Below are positions 35,181 through 44,249 of a stretch of DNA of 64,000 bases, piece by piece. The position numbers and the translations under genes are program-made. The notes below the pieces were generated by a model that ran no database searches, was not told where the DNA came from, and saw only the letters and a list, made by a program, of their open reading frames with translations. Source of the stretch: Actinomyces sp. oral taxon 171 str. F0337 (GTDB taxonomy: Bacteria > Actinomycetota > Actinomycetes > Actinomycetales > Actinomycetaceae); contig NZ_CP040005.1 in NCBI RefSeq assembly GCF_005696555.1, positions 496,001-560,000 on the forward strand, written 5' to 3'. The first letter of the stretch is position 1. The number at the start of each line of letters is the position of its first letter.

Positions 35181-36494
35181 TCAGGACTGAAGGCCGCCCT
35201 TGAGGGCCAGCACCCGAGTGGCCGACTCATCGACCCGCGCCGCGAAGGCCGGGTCGGACTGGGCGGCGGCGATGATGGCCTTGACCATGTCCGCGGCCAC
35301 CGTCGGGTCCGCCGAGGCCAGCACGATGTCGCAGCCGGCCCGGATCGCCTGCACGGCCCGATCACCGGCGGCCACGCCCTGGACCTGGGCGGCGGCGGAG
35401 ACGTCGTCAGTGATGACCACTCCGGAGAAGCCCATCTCCGTGCGCAGCATCTCGGTGACGATCTTCGAGGAGAACACCGCCGGCGCCGAGGCGTCAATGA
35501 GTGTGTAGGTGGCCGAGGAGACCATGATGACCTGCGCGCCGGCGGCGATGGCGTTGGCGAAGACGCCGACCGCGGCGTCGGTGCTGCGGTTCGTGGTGCT
35601 GTCGACGACGCCCGCGGAGGTGTCCGTGTTGGCCGTCACCCGCCCCAGGCCCGGGAAGTGCTTGTACGTGGGGATGACCTTCGAGGCCTGCATCCCCTCG
35701 GCGAAGGCGCCGGCCTGGGAGGAAACGGTGGCGGCGTCGTGCCCGTACTCGCGCCCCCACTTGCCGATGGGCTCGTTGGTGGTCGGCCGGGGGATGTCGA
35801 CCAGGTCGACCACCGGGGCCAGGTTCATGTTGACCCCGACGTCGGCCAGCTCCTTGCCCCAGGTGCGCGCCGCGGCCACCAGCTGATCGCGCGACTGGGT
35901 CGACTGGTCCATCGCCGAGGGGATCTCGGAGAAGCCCGACCCGGACAGGACCTGGACCTCGCCGCCCTCCTGATCGGTGGCCACGAGCATCGGGGTGCTG
36001 CGGGTCGTACCCGGGCCGACCTTGCCGGTGAACGAGGCGATGACCTTCTGGGTCGCCTGGCCGCCCGCCGTGGTGCGGCCGGCGATGAAGATGTTGCCGA
36101 CATGGTGGGTGTCGACGGCCTCGGTGGAGGAGTCCTTGGGAGCGGTGGCGTCCACCCCGACCATCATGAGCTGGCCGACCTTCTCCTCCAGGCTCCAGCC
36201 CGCCAGCGCCCCGTCGCTGGCCGTCGCGGTGGCCGACGCCATCGCGCTCGCGGTGGGCGAGGGGGCGGCGCTGGGCGATGCGGGCGCCGGGGCCTTGGGC
36301 TTCGCGCTGGAGGAGGAGCCGCCGGCCGACGAGGATCCGGGGATCAGGGAGCATCCCGCCAGGGAGCCCGCGCCCAGGAAGGCTGCCAGGAGCACCGGCC
36401 GTCGACTCACGTGGTGCTGCGGGGACTGGCTGGGGGCGCTGGTGCTGGGGGTCTTCCCGGCGTCCGGAGTCTCAGGCCGATGACGGTCATTCAT
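35181..36494 (-). CDS. Glycoside hydrolase family 3 lipoprotein (beta-N-acetylhexosaminidase-like)
   Basis: A 437-residue lipoprotein. A twin-Arg-like start (HVSRRPVLLAAFLGAGSLAG) ends in the lipobox LAGC, followed by a Ser/Pro/Ala linker and a GH3 N-terminal barrel. KHFPGLGR and GVVITDDVSAAA mark the substrate His and the nucleophile Asp region. NagZ-type enzymes carry an Asp-His dyad in a loop after KHFPG (GHGDTSVDSH); here that loop reads NTDTSAGVVDST and lacks the His, as in other actinobacterial lipoproteins of this family. It may trim peptidoglycan amino sugars at the cell surface, or may not hydrolyse NAG at all. The ATG at 36494 (MNDRHRPE) is chosen over an upstream in-frame codon. 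Confidence 0.87.
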   Translation of the reverse strand: MNDRHRPETPDAGKTPSTSAPSQSPQHHVSRRPVLLAAFLGAGSLAGCSLIPGSSSAGGSSSSAKPKAPAPASPSAAPSPTASAMASATATASDGALAGWSLEEKVGQLMMVGVDATAPKDSSTEAVDTHHVGNIFIAGRTTAGGQATQKVIASFTGKVGPGTTRSTPMLVATDQEGGEVQVLSGSGFSEIPSAMDQSTQSRDQLVAAARTWGKELADVGVNMNLAPVVDLVDIPRPTTNEPIGKWGREYGHDAATVSSQAGAFAEGMQASKVIPTYKHFPGLGRVTANTDTSAGVVDSTTNRSTDAAVGVFANAIAAGAQVIMVSSATYTLIDASAPAVFSSKIVTEMLRTEMGFSGVVITDDVSAAAQVQGVAAGDRAVQAIRAGCDIVLASADPTVAADMVKAIIAAAQSDPAFAARVDESATRVLALKGGLQS

Positions 36495-36595
36495 GCCGGC
36501 CACACTAAGACAGGTCCCGGGGCCGACGCGAGGCATGGGCTCGTGCAGGCCGTTTCCCAGGTCCTCGTCCGGCCGGTTCCGCGGTGCTGCCGGCG

Positions 36596-37036
36596 CTACT
36601 CCCAGCCCAGCTCGTGGAGGCGCTCGTCGGGGATGCCGAAGTGGTGGGCCACCTCATGGATGACGGTCACGGTGATCTCCTCCTCCAGCTCCTCGCGGCT
36701 GGTGCACCAGCGCTCCAGCGGCCCGCGGAAGATGAGGATGCGGTCGGGCAGCACCATGGACCAGCCCTCGTCGCGCTCGGTGAGGGGGACGCCGTCGTAC
36801 AGCCCCAGGAGCGTGGGCAGGCCCGAGTCGTCATAGTCGTCCTCGGTGAGCATCTCCGGATCGGGCTCGTCCTGGACGAGGACGACGACGTTGTCGATCG
36901 CCTCGGCCAGGTCCGCGGGGATCCTGTCGAGGGCGTCGCCGACGACGTCCTCGAACTCCTGATCCGTCATCCGCCCCGAGGGCTGTTCCCGGGGCTGATG
37001 GGGCTGGATCGGCTCCTGCTCGTGCTCGTGGCTCAC
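36596..37036 (-). CDS. Zincin-like metallopeptidase family protein (TTHA0227 type)
   Basis: A small 146-residue protein with the zinc motif VIHEVAHHFGIPDERLHELG: HExxH followed by a third His in the sequence DERLHELGW. It also has the family's FRGPLERWC segment. The fold is a minimal zincin; peptidase activity has not been shown for most members. It lies downstream of tRNA-Glu on the opposite strand and about 60 nt from the GH3 region. Confidence 0.88.
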   Translation of the reverse strand: MSHEHEQEPIQPHQPREQPSGRMTDQEFEDVVGDALDRIPADLAEAIDNVVVLVQDEPDPEMLTEDDYDDSGLPTLLGLYDGVPLTERDEGWSMVLPDRILIFRGPLERWCTSREELEEEITVTVIHEVAHHFGIPDERLHELGWE

Positions 37037-37204
37037 GGGCTCAGCCTGCCAGACCGCCAGGCTCCGGCTCGACAGTCCTCACGGGCCGGAATCCCGCCGA
37101 AAACCGAGCGGTGAGGAGGGTCACGCTCCTGGGATTTGCGCTGTGGAAGACTGTCCCCTTAGTGTTCATCCCGGTTCGAGGCGCGACGACGTCGAAGGCC
37201 CCTG

Positions 37205-37277
37205 GCCCCCATCGTCTAGCGGCCTAGGACCCCGCCCTTTCACGGCGGTAGCACGGGTTCGAATCCCGTTGGGGGTA
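37205..37277 (+). tRNA. tRNA-Glu (anticodon TTC)
   Basis: Acceptor gccccca pairs with tgggggt (G-U at the first pair). The anticodon loop is ctttcac in the stem ccgcc/ggcgg, and the T-loop is ttcgaat. No CCA is encoded. It is the first of three tRNAs in a Glu-Asp-Phe cluster. Confidence 0.95.
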
Positions 37278-37315
37278 CGGATTCGCACAAGTGAACAACA
37301 CAGTGAATTCACACT

Positions 37316-37389
37316 GGCCTCGTGGCGCAGTTGGTTAGCGCGCCGCCCTGTCACGGCGGAGGTCGCGGGTTCAAGTCCCGTCGAGGTCG
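37316..37389 (+). tRNA. tRNA-Asp (anticodon GTC)
   Basis: Acceptor ggcctcg pairs with cgaggtc, the anticodon loop is ctgtcac, the T-loop is ttcaagt, and the discriminator is G. It lies 38 nt after tRNA-Glu. Confidence 0.95.
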
Positions 37390-37436
37390 CGGAAAGGTCG
37401 GTCCGATCAGAAATGGTCGGACCGCTTCCATCCCAA

Positions 37437-37509
37437 GGCTCTGTAGCTCAGTTGGTAGAGCGTTCGACTGAAAATCGAAAGGTCACCGGATCGACGCCGG
37501 TCGGAGCCA
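37437..37509 (+). tRNA. tRNA-Phe (anticodon GAA)
   Basis: Acceptor ggctctg pairs with cggagcc and the discriminator is A. The anticodon loop is ctgaaaa between ttcga and tcgaa. The T-loop reads atcgacg, so position 54 is A instead of the near-universal T and position 60 is G. The 3' end and the following terminator are repeated at 39747-39802. Confidence 0.93.
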
Positions 37510-37553
37510 CTGCGAAAGGCCCGGAACCCACAAGGTTCCGGGCCTTCGCTCAT
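37498..37553 (+). repeat. 56-nt direct repeat copy A: tRNA-Phe 3' end plus terminator
   Basis: Matches 39747-39802 at 54 of 56 positions, from within the tRNA T-stem (cggtcggagcca) through the terminator to gcttcat-like sequence after it. The layout is that of an attachment site with the acetyl-CoA synthetase gene between the two copies. Confidence 0.85.
37512..37549 (+). terminator. Terminator of the tRNA cluster
   Basis: Stem gcgaaggcccggaacc (one bulged A) pairs with ggttccgggccttcgc around the loop cacaa, starting 3 nt after tRNA-Phe. Confidence 0.85.
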
Positions 37554-37783
37554 TGCTGGGCGGGCGCACACCGGGGCGCGCCAGGTCCCTCCTGCGGGTC
37601 GTCTGCGGATCCCTTCGCCGTTTCGGTCACCAAGCAGGCCCTCATGATGGATGATGGTAGCCCACATGTGTGCGCCGCCACGTTCGTGAGCGCCGAGAGC
37701 TCCGTACCTCACGCGGCCCGCACGCCACCACACGACCCGCGCCGCGTCACGGCGCCATAACCGTACTACGCAAGGAGGAGGCC

Positions 37784-39712
37784 ATGATCTCAGGAAACGT
37801 GCTCCAGCCCCCGGGCGAGCCGATGGCGGAGCCGGAGCAGACCATCCATCCCGACCCCGAGGTCGTCGCGAACGCCTGGGTCGGCGACTGGCGCGCGCTG
37901 GAGGAGAGGGCCGCCGCGGACCTGGAGGGTTACTGGGCCGAGCGCGCCGGCGAGCTGGAGTGGTCCAGGCGCTGGGACACGGTGCTCGACGAGTCCGGGG
38001 CGCCCTTCTACCGCTGGTTCGTCGGTGCTCGGACGAATATCGTCTCCAACGCCGTCGACCGGCACCTGACCAACTCCCACCGCAACAAGCTCGCCCTCAT
38101 CTGGGTGGGTGAGGATATCGAGCAGGTGCGTACCTTCTCCTACTTCGACCTGGGCCGGGAGGTCGAGAGGATGGCCAACGTCCTCAGGGCCATGGGCGTG
38201 CACAAGGGCGACGTCGTGACGATCTACCTGCCCCGCATCCCCGAGGTCTTCTTCGCCATGCTCGCCTGCGCCAAGCTCGGGGCCATCCACTCGGTGGTCT
38301 TCGCCGGCTACTCCTCCGACGCCCTGAGCGCACGCATCGATGACTCGGAGTCCAAGGTCGTCATCACCGCCGACGGCTCGTGGATCAACGGCAAGGTCTT
38401 CCCCATGAAGAAGATCGTCGACGACGCGGTGCGCTTCTCGCCCACCGTCCAGAACGTCATCGTCGTGAGCAACACCGGCACCGAGGCGGTCATGGACCCC
38501 ATCCGCGACCACTGGTACCACGAGCTGTGCAAGCTCCCGATCGCCCAGGGCCGCTGCGAGACCGTGCAGGTCGACGCCGAGGATCCCCTGTTCATCCTCT
38601 ACACCTCCGGGTCCACCGGCAAGCCCAAGGCGATCCTGCACTCCCACGGCGGCTACCAGGTGGGCACCTATGCCACCCTCCACGACTGCTTCGACGTCCA
38701 CGACGCCGACCGCTGGTGGTGCACCTCGGACCCGGGCTGGATCACCGGCCACAGCTACCTCGTCTACGGTCCGCTGCTCAACGGCGCCACCGTCTTCATG
38801 TACGAGGGAAACCCGACCTACCCCTACCCGGACCGCTGGTGGAACCTCATCGAGCGCTACGGCATCAACGCCTTCTACACCGCCCCCACGGCCATCCGCA
38901 CACTCATGCGCTTCGGCGAGGCCTGGGTGCGGCGCCACGACCTGTCGAGCCTGCGGCTGCTGGGCAGCGTCGGCGAGCCCCTCAACCCCGAGGCATGGCA
39001 CTGGTTCCACCACGTCGTGGGTGCCGACCGCTGCCCGATCATCGACACCTGGTGGCAGACCGAGACCGGCATGTTTCAGATCACGACGGTGCCCTCCATG
39101 CCCCAGAAGCCCGGCGCTGCGGGCCGGCCGGTGTTCGGCCAGGAGGCGGCCGTCGTCGATGAGGAGGGCCGGGAGGTCCCCGACGGCGTCGAGGGGAACC
39201 TCGTCCTCAAGCGTCCCTGGCCCGCGATGATGCGCACTCTCTTCCGTGACCCGCAGCGCTACGTGGACACCTACTGGAGCAAGTACCCGGGCCTGTATCT
39301 CACCGGGGACTCGGCCAAGCGCGACGCTGACGGCTGGTTCTGGATCATCGGGCGCACCGACGACATCATCAAGGTCTCCGGCCACCGCCTGGGCACGGCC
39401 GAGGTCGAGTCGGCGCTCGTCTCCCACTCCGCGGTGACCGAGGCCGCCGCCGTCGGCCTGCCCCACGAGGTCAAGGGCCACTCCGTCCACGTCGCCGTCG
39501 TCCTGGCCACCGGGGTCGAGCCGTCGCGTGAGCTCGAGGCCGAGCTGCGCCAGCACGTGGCGGCGACCCTGTCGCCGATCGCCAAGCCGGAGTCCTTCGT
39601 CTTCCTCGAGTCTCTGCCCAAGACCCGGTCGGGCAAGATCCTGCGCCGGGTGCTGCGGGCCCGGGCGCTGGGGCAGGACGAGGGCGACCTGTCCACCCTC
39701 GCCGAGGAGTGA
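37784..39712 (+). CDS. acs: Acetyl-CoA synthetase (AMP-forming)
   Basis: A 642-residue ANL-superfamily acyl-CoA ligase that activates acetate (or propionate) through an acyl-AMP intermediate. The nucleotide loop is YTSGSTGKPKA, the TWWQTETG segment is the family's aryl/acyl motif, and GRTDDIIKVSGHR and the acetylatable Lys in PKTRSGKILRR are present. W in DTWWQTETG favours acetate over larger acids. The start at 37784 has a strong aaggaggagg ribosome site. It stands alone between the two 56-nt repeats and thus looks like the cargo of a small islet at tRNA-Phe. No integrase is present. Confidence 0.94.
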   Translation: MISGNVLQPPGEPMAEPEQTIHPDPEVVANAWVGDWRALEERAAADLEGYWAERAGELEWSRRWDTVLDESGAPFYRWFVGARTNIVSNAVDRHLTNSHRNKLALIWVGEDIEQVRTFSYFDLGREVERMANVLRAMGVHKGDVVTIYLPRIPEVFFAMLACAKLGAIHSVVFAGYSSDALSARIDDSESKVVITADGSWINGKVFPMKKIVDDAVRFSPTVQNVIVVSNTGTEAVMDPIRDHWYHELCKLPIAQGRCETVQVDAEDPLFILYTSGSTGKPKAILHSHGGYQVGTYATLHDCFDVHDADRWWCTSDPGWITGHSYLVYGPLLNGATVFMYEGNPTYPYPDRWWNLIERYGINAFYTAPTAIRTLMRFGEAWVRRHDLSSLRLLGSVGEPLNPEAWHWFHHVVGADRCPIIDTWWQTETGMFQITTVPSMPQKPGAAGRPVFGQEAAVVDEEGREVPDGVEGNLVLKRPWPAMMRTLFRDPQRYVDTYWSKYPGLYLTGDSAKRDADGWFWIIGRTDDIIKVSGHRLGTAEVESALVSHSAVTEAAAVGLPHEVKGHSVHVAVVLATGVEPSRELEAELRQHVAATLSPIAKPESFVFLESLPKTRSGKILRRVLRARALGQDEGDLSTLAEE

Positions 39713-39746
39713 GCTCCTCCGCCCAGGCCAGCCCCCGGATCAGGGG

Positions 39747-39802
39747 CGGTCGGAGCCACTGCGAAGGGCCCGGAACCCACCAGGTTCCGGGCCTTCGCTC
39801 AT
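39747..39802 (+). repeat. 56-nt direct repeat copy B, beyond acs
   Basis: Second copy of the tRNA-Phe 3' end plus terminator, 35 nt after the acs stop. It is not a full tRNA; the 5' part of the gene is absent. The hairpin should still terminate acs transcription. Immediately after it lie gene fragments on the minus strand. Confidence 0.85.
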
Positions 39803-39862
39803 GACTGTCTGAGCTTCGGACCGAGGCTGGGGGCTGGAGTGCCTACCGGCGCCTGCGCTGGT

Positions 39863-39919
39863 AGGCGTGGCCGGGTAGGGGGCGAACATGTTGTCGAGGA
39901 AGGTCTCGATGGTGTCCAT
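39863..39919 (-). pseudogene. N-terminal stub of a permease-prefix-domain protein
   Basis: The first 19 codons read MDTIETFLDNMFAPYPATP, which is the conserved start of permease prefix domain 1 proteins that normally follow a PadR regulator. After ATP the frame leaves the family and runs into the 56-nt repeat, so the rest of the gene has been lost at this junction. Confidence 0.65.
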
Positions 39920-40062
39920 CAGTGGGCTCCTCTCGCGAAGCGGTCGATGAGGGTCTTGGTGTCCTCCCACTCGGAGACCTTGGTGGTCAGGTGGGTGGTG
40001 CCCTGGGAGGTGAGGCGGTAGTAGGTGCGGGACCTGCCGGAGTCGGCCCCGCCTCCGGCCAT
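39919..40062 (-). pseudogene. C-terminal fragment of a PadR-type regulator
   Basis: The frame reads SGRSRTYYRLTSQGTTHLTT and then KVSEWEDTKTLIDRF to the stop, which is the wing and tail of PadR-family regulators. The N-terminal helix-turn-helix is missing; sequence upstream (toward 40105) belongs to the MscS gene's promoter region. The stop overlaps the ATG of the stub as ATGA, the usual coupling of this gene pair. Confidence 0.7.
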
Positions 40063-40104
40063 TCGTCACAGTCCAGGCACAGCCTGGCTGCTTAAGGTGG
40101 CCCC

Positions 40105-41547
40105 ATGCTCGTCGCTGCCACCACCGCTCCCGCGACCCCCAGTGCAGATCCCAGTGCGAATCCTTCGGCCACCCCGCCCCCCACGCCCACCACCGCTCCC
40201 ACGGGCGTACCACAGGTCAATGTGGACGAGACCGTCAAAGTGGTGACCAAGACGACGAACGACCTGGTCACCATCGCCTGGCAGGCCGGTGTGGGAGTCA
40301 TCATCGGCCTCGTCGTCGCCTTCGTAGCGGTGGCGATTCTCCGATTCATGGGCAGGCGCCGCCTCCTGTACCGCGAGATCGTGGACTTCGGGCGCCGGCC
40401 GATCGTCGCCGTCGGCGCCATGACCGGTGCCTTCCTGGGCTCCCAGATCGCCCTGACCGGACTGCGGCACGCCAAGAGTGACTCCACGACGATGGTCGTC
40501 ATCGAGCGCGGGGTCACCATCGCCCTCATCTTCTCGGTGACCTGGCTCGTCGTCGCCTTCGCCAAGGCCATCGAGTCCACCGTCGTCAAAGGGGCGCAGG
40601 CCGGCGGGAACCAGGGGCACGCCAACCGGGTGACCACCCAGAGCCAGATCATCCGGCGCGTTACCCAGGTGATCATCGTCATCGCCGGGCTCGTCAGCGC
40701 CATCATGACCTTCCCCAGCGTCCAGTTCGCCATGGGGTCGCTGCTGGCCTCGGCCGGTCTGGCCTCCGTCATCGCCGGTATGGCCGCCCGCTCCATGCTC
40801 GGCAACGTCTTCGCAGGCCTCCAGCTGGCCACCACCGACGCCATCCGCGTGGACGACATCGTCGTCGTCGGCGAGGAGCAGGGAACCATCGAGGAGATCA
40901 CCCTGACCTACGTGGTCATGCGCACCTGGGACGACCGGCGCCTCATCCTGCCCTCGACCCACTTCACCGAGAACCCCTTCGCCAACTGGACACGCGGAGG
41001 CTCCCAGGCCACCGGCTCCTTCACCCTCGACCTGGACTGGCGCGTGCCCATCGCCTCGCTGCGCGCCGAGCTGGCTCGCCTCGTGGCCGCCTCCACCGTC
41101 TGGGACGGGCGCCAGGCCTCGCTCGAGGTCTCCGACGCCATCGGCGGCCAGGTCTCCGTGAAGATCGTCCTGACCGGGGACAACCCCGGCGATGTCGGTA
41201 CCCTCAAGTCCTACGTGCGCGAGGAGCTGGTCACCTGGCTCCAGCGGGAGGCCCCCTACGCCCTGCCGCGTACGCGAGTGGAGGTCGAGCAGGTCGAGGT
41301 CACCCAGGACCTCAGCCCCGAGGAGGTGGCCCGAGCGGCCGAGGAGATCGTCGCCGAGCAGAAGGATAGGGACGCCATCGACGCCACGGCCACCGTGGCA
41401 AACGAGGCCGATGACGCCGTGACCACGGAGGCCGAGGGCGAGAGCGCGGCCCACGGGCTGGGGGCCCGACGGGCCGTCACCCTGGGGCGGGCCATGGGGC
41501 GCTCCCTGCTGCACCGCGCCCGGCGCGGGGGACTGGGACCCAGGTGA
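40105..41547 (+). CDS. MscS-family mechanosensitive channel
   Basis: The 480-residue protein has a Pro/Thr/Ala-rich periplasmic start. Membrane segments follow (VGVIIGLVVAFVAVAILRF, PIVAVGAMTGAFLGSQIAL, VTIALIFSVTWLVVAFA, VIIVIAGLVSAIMTFP). The pore helix is rich in Gly/Ala (MGSLLASAGLASVIAGMAA), and the beta domain of MscS follows (VDDIVVVGEEQGTIEEI). A charged C-terminal tail (about 410-480) is longer than in the E. coli protein. It should open under hypo-osmotic stress. It starts just after the PadR fragment. Confidence 0.92.
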   Translation: MLVAATTAPATPSADPSANPSATPPPTPTTAPTGVPQVNVDETVKVVTKTTNDLVTIAWQAGVGVIIGLVVAFVAVAILRFMGRRRLLYREIVDFGRRPIVAVGAMTGAFLGSQIALTGLRHAKSDSTTMVVIERGVTIALIFSVTWLVVAFAKAIESTVVKGAQAGGNQGHANRVTTQSQIIRRVTQVIIVIAGLVSAIMTFPSVQFAMGSLLASAGLASVIAGMAARSMLGNVFAGLQLATTDAIRVDDIVVVGEEQGTIEEITLTYVVMRTWDDRRLILPSTHFTENPFANWTRGGSQATGSFTLDLDWRVPIASLRAELARLVAASTVWDGRQASLEVSDAIGGQVSVKIVLTGDNPGDVGTLKSYVREELVTWLQREAPYALPRTRVEVEQVEVTQDLSPEEVARAAEEIVAEQKDRDAIDATATVANEADDAVTTEAEGESAAHGLGARRAVTLGRAMGRSLLHRARRGGLGPR

Positions 41548-41647
41548 GCCGGGCAGCCGCTACGTGGCCGGCGCCCGAGCGGATGGGTGAGTTTTCGATG
41601 CGTGAACGCAGGTCCCCCGGCGTCGTCGGGCGGGTGACGATGGATCC

Positions 41648-42118
41648 ATGAGTACCGACATGAGTGGCGCCCCCTCCATGGCGCCCGCCTCCGCGCCCTC
41701 CGACCCGGCCATCGACCTGGAGGCCGCCGCGCGCACTGACGCCCAGTGGCGCGCCGCCCTGAGCCCCATGGAGTACCACGTGCTGCGTGAGGCCGGCACC
41801 GAGCGGCCCTTCACCGGGGCCCTGCTCGACGAGCACCGTGAGGGCGTCTACCGCTGCCGCGGCTGCGGCGCCGAGCTGTTCCGCTCCACCACCAAGTTCG
41901 ACTCCCACTGCGGCTGGCCCTCCTTCTACGATCCCTCCGAGTCCGAGGCGGTCACCCTGAGCACTGACACCTCACACGGCATGGTGCGCACCGAGGTCCG
42001 CTGCGCCATCTGCGCCAGCCACCTGGGACACGTCTTCGACGACGCCCCCCAGACCCCCACCGGCCAGCGCTACTGTATGAACTCCGTGAGCCTGACCTTC
42101 GAGGAGGAACAAGCATGA
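41648..42118 (+). CDS. msrB: Peptide-methionine (R)-S-oxide reductase
   Basis: A 156-residue MsrB that reduces methionine-R-sulfoxide in proteins. The zinc-binding pairs are CRGC and CAIC, the central [10 protein letters not shown] is the substrate site, and the catalytic Cys is in RYCMNS (about residue 143). The stop overlaps the next ATG as ATGA, so it forms an operon with the following hydrolase. Confidence 0.95.
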   Translation: MSTDMSGAPSMAPASAPSDPAIDLEAAARTDAQWRAALSPMEYHVLREAGTERPFTGALLDEHREGVYRCRGCGAELFRSTTKFDSHCGWPSFYDPSESEAVTLSTDTSHGMVRTEVRCAICASHLGHVFDDAPQTPTGQRYCMNSVSLTFEEEQA

Positions 42119-43086
42119 TCCGGGTCCTGAGCCTCAACCTTCAGCACGGTCTGCCCGGCGCCGGGGCCGGGGACGGCAGCGCCTCCACCGGCTCACTGGC
42201 CGGCGCCGACATCTCCGACCCCGCCACCGCCCGCGCCGTCATGCGGGCCACGGCCGAGCAGATCGCCGAGCTGGCCCCCGACATCATCGCCCTCCAGGAG
42301 GTGGACCTGGGCCAGGCCCGCTCCGGTCGCCTCCACCAGGCGGCCTTCCTGGCCGAGGAGCTGGGCATGCCGACCTGCCGCTTCTCCGCCAGCTACGCCG
42401 GGCCGGTGGTGGGACTGCGCCGTCGGCCCCTGCGCACCGCGCTGAGCTCGCCGACCGACGACGTCCTCGGGCCGCTGCGCGCCGCTGTCGGGTCCGGGCC
42501 GATCGGCTACGGCAACGCCCTCCTCTCCCGCTTCCCGGTCTCCGGCTGGCACGTCAAGCGCCTGGGGCGCGGGGCCTCCAGCGTGGAGAAGCGCGGCGAG
42601 CGGGCCTGGGACCCGCGCTCCTACCACGTGTCCACCGCCTCCCAGCGCATCATGGTGGCCGCCACCCTCGATGTGCCCGAAGGCGCTGGCGGGCCGATCC
42701 GCCAGCTGTCGGTCGCCTCCACCCACCTGGCGACCCGCGAGTCCATGGCGGCGCGTCAGCTCGCCGCCGCCTGGGGGGCGCTCGCCGGGCTGCCCGGGCC
42801 GCACCTGCTCGTGGGTGACTACAACCTCTCCGCCGAGCATGTCGATGTTCTGGGGCTGGGGCGGACCGTGGGGGAGGGGCTCACCTTCCCGGCATCCGGC
42901 CCCAAGCGGCGCATCGATCACGTGCTGACCGACCTGTGGCCCACCGGCCCCGACGGCCTGCCCCTGACCGATGAGGCGGCTGCGGCGGGTGGGAGCCCGC
43001 TGCTGCGCGCCGTGGACTGGGGCACGGCCTCCTTCATCATCTCCGACCACGTCGGCACCTGGGTGGACCTCGAGCCGGTCGGCTAA
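42115..43086 (+). CDS. Endonuclease/exonuclease/phosphatase family hydrolase
   Basis: A 323-residue EEP-superfamily enzyme. LSLNLQHG gives the first metal-site Asn, IIALQEVD the catalytic Glu, [11 protein letters not shown] the His, VGDYNL the Asp-Asn pair, and [11 protein letters not shown] the terminal Asp-His. The superfamily covers DNases, sphingomyelinases and phosphoinositide phosphatases; the substrate cannot be assigned. There is no signal peptide. It is translationally coupled to msrB. Confidence 0.87.
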   Translation: MIRVLSLNLQHGLPGAGAGDGSASTGSLAGADISDPATARAVMRATAEQIAELAPDIIALQEVDLGQARSGRLHQAAFLAEELGMPTCRFSASYAGPVVGLRRRPLRTALSSPTDDVLGPLRAAVGSGPIGYGNALLSRFPVSGWHVKRLGRGASSVEKRGERAWDPRSYHVSTASQRIMVAATLDVPEGAGGPIRQLSVASTHLATRESMAARQLAAAWGALAGLPGPHLLVGDYNLSAEHVDVLGLGRTVGEGLTFPASGPKRRIDHVLTDLWPTGPDGLPLTDEAAAAGGSPLLRAVDWGTASFIISDHVGTWVDLEPVG

Positions 43087-43202
43087 CGGGCACTCCTGCC
43101 CGCGCCTTCGTACCTTATGCCGCCTGTCCGAGGGGTATGAGGTACGGACGCGCGGGCTAACCTACGAACTCGTAGCGCTGGGGCCTATGAGAGGGGGAGC
43201 TC

Positions 43203-44249
43203 ATGGCCGATGTGGTGGCGGGACTGGCCGTCTTCGGCGTGGTCATCGCCGTCGGCTGGTTGCTGGTGCGCACCCGGGCCGTGCCGGCCGACGCCGACGG
43301 GGTCCTCACCCGCGTCTGCTTCTTCGCCGCCACCCCGGCCCTGCTCGTGACCACGCTGAGCCGCGCCGACCTGACGTCGGTTCTCTCCCGGTCCACCGCC
43401 GTGGCCGTGGCCGCCGAGCTCGCGGCCATCGTCTCGGCCTGGTGCCTCCACCGCCTCGTGCTGCACCGCCCCACCGCCGAGGCCACCATCGGCGCGCTCG
43501 CCTCCGGCTACGTCAACGCCGCGAACCTGGGGATCCCGGTGGCCGTCCTCGTCCTGGGGGACGCGGCCACCATCGCCCCGATCCTCCTGCTCCAGCTCCT
43601 CGTGCTCACCCCTGTCACCTTCACCGTGCTCGACGCCGTCACCCGCCGCGGCAACCCGTCTCGCCTGGCGACCTTGACCCTCCCGCTGCGCAACCCGCTG
43701 CTGTGGGGCGTTGTGGCCGGGACCGCGGCGAACCTGGGTGGGGTGAACCTGACGGAGTGGGGCGGCGGCCACCCGGCCCAGGGCCTGGAGATGCTCGGGC
43801 GCGTCGCGGTGCCGCTCATGATGCTGGCCCTGGGCATGAGCCTGGCCGGGGCGCCCCGGCCCCTGCGGAAGCCCGCGCCGGAGGAGCCCGCCCCATCCTC
43901 GCAGGGCTTGCCGGTCCGGTTGATCCAGTCAGCCCGGCAGGATCAGGAGTCCCAGGCGGCGGCGTCGACGTCTCATCGTGGTGCGGTCCGGCGCAGCGCC
44001 CTGTGGCTGGCCGTGGGCTGGAAGCTCGCCGTCATGCCGGGGCTGGCCGTCGCCATCGGACTGGCGGCGGGACTCAGAGGAACGCAGCTGCTTGTCCCGG
44101 TTGTCACCGCCGCCCTGCCCACGGCGCAGAACGTCTTCATGTACGCCTCGCGCTACGGGGCGGCCAAGGACCTGGCCCGTGACGCCGTCCTGCTGACGAC
44201 GGCCGGATTCGTGCCCGTGGTCCTGCTGGCCGCCGCGATCCTGCGCTGA
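43203..44249 (+). CDS. AEC-family transporter
   Basis: The 348-residue membrane protein has ten or so hydrophobic segments in the two-times-five layout of the auxin efflux carrier family, with conserved GYVNAANLGIPVA in the first half and PTAQNVFMYASRYG in the second. The central cytoplasmic loop (about 215-265) is unusually long and Ala/Pro/Ser-rich. Family members move organic acids, malonate or amino acids; the substrate is unknown. The coding end forms one arm of a terminator shared with the convergent kinase gene. Confidence 0.88.
   Translation: MADVVAGLAVFGVVIAVGWLLVRTRAVPADADGVLTRVCFFAATPALLVTTLSRADLTSVLSRSTAVAVAAELAAIVSAWCLHRLVLHRPTAEATIGALASGYVNAANLGIPVAVLVLGDAATIAPILLLQLLVLTPVTFTVLDAVTRRGNPSRLATLTLPLRNPLLWGVVAGTAANLGGVNLTEWGGGHPAQGLEMLGRVAVPLMMLALGMSLAGAPRPLRKPAPEEPAPSSQGLPVRLIQSARQDQESQAAASTSHRGAVRRSALWLAVGWKLAVMPGLAVAIGLAAGLRGTQLLVPVVTAALPTAQNVFMYASRYGAAKDLARDAVLLTTAGFVPVVLLAAAILR

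Noticed and set aside
37407..37733. Reading frames over the tRNA cluster
   Set aside because: They lie across tRNA-Phe and its terminator and encode nothing recognisable.
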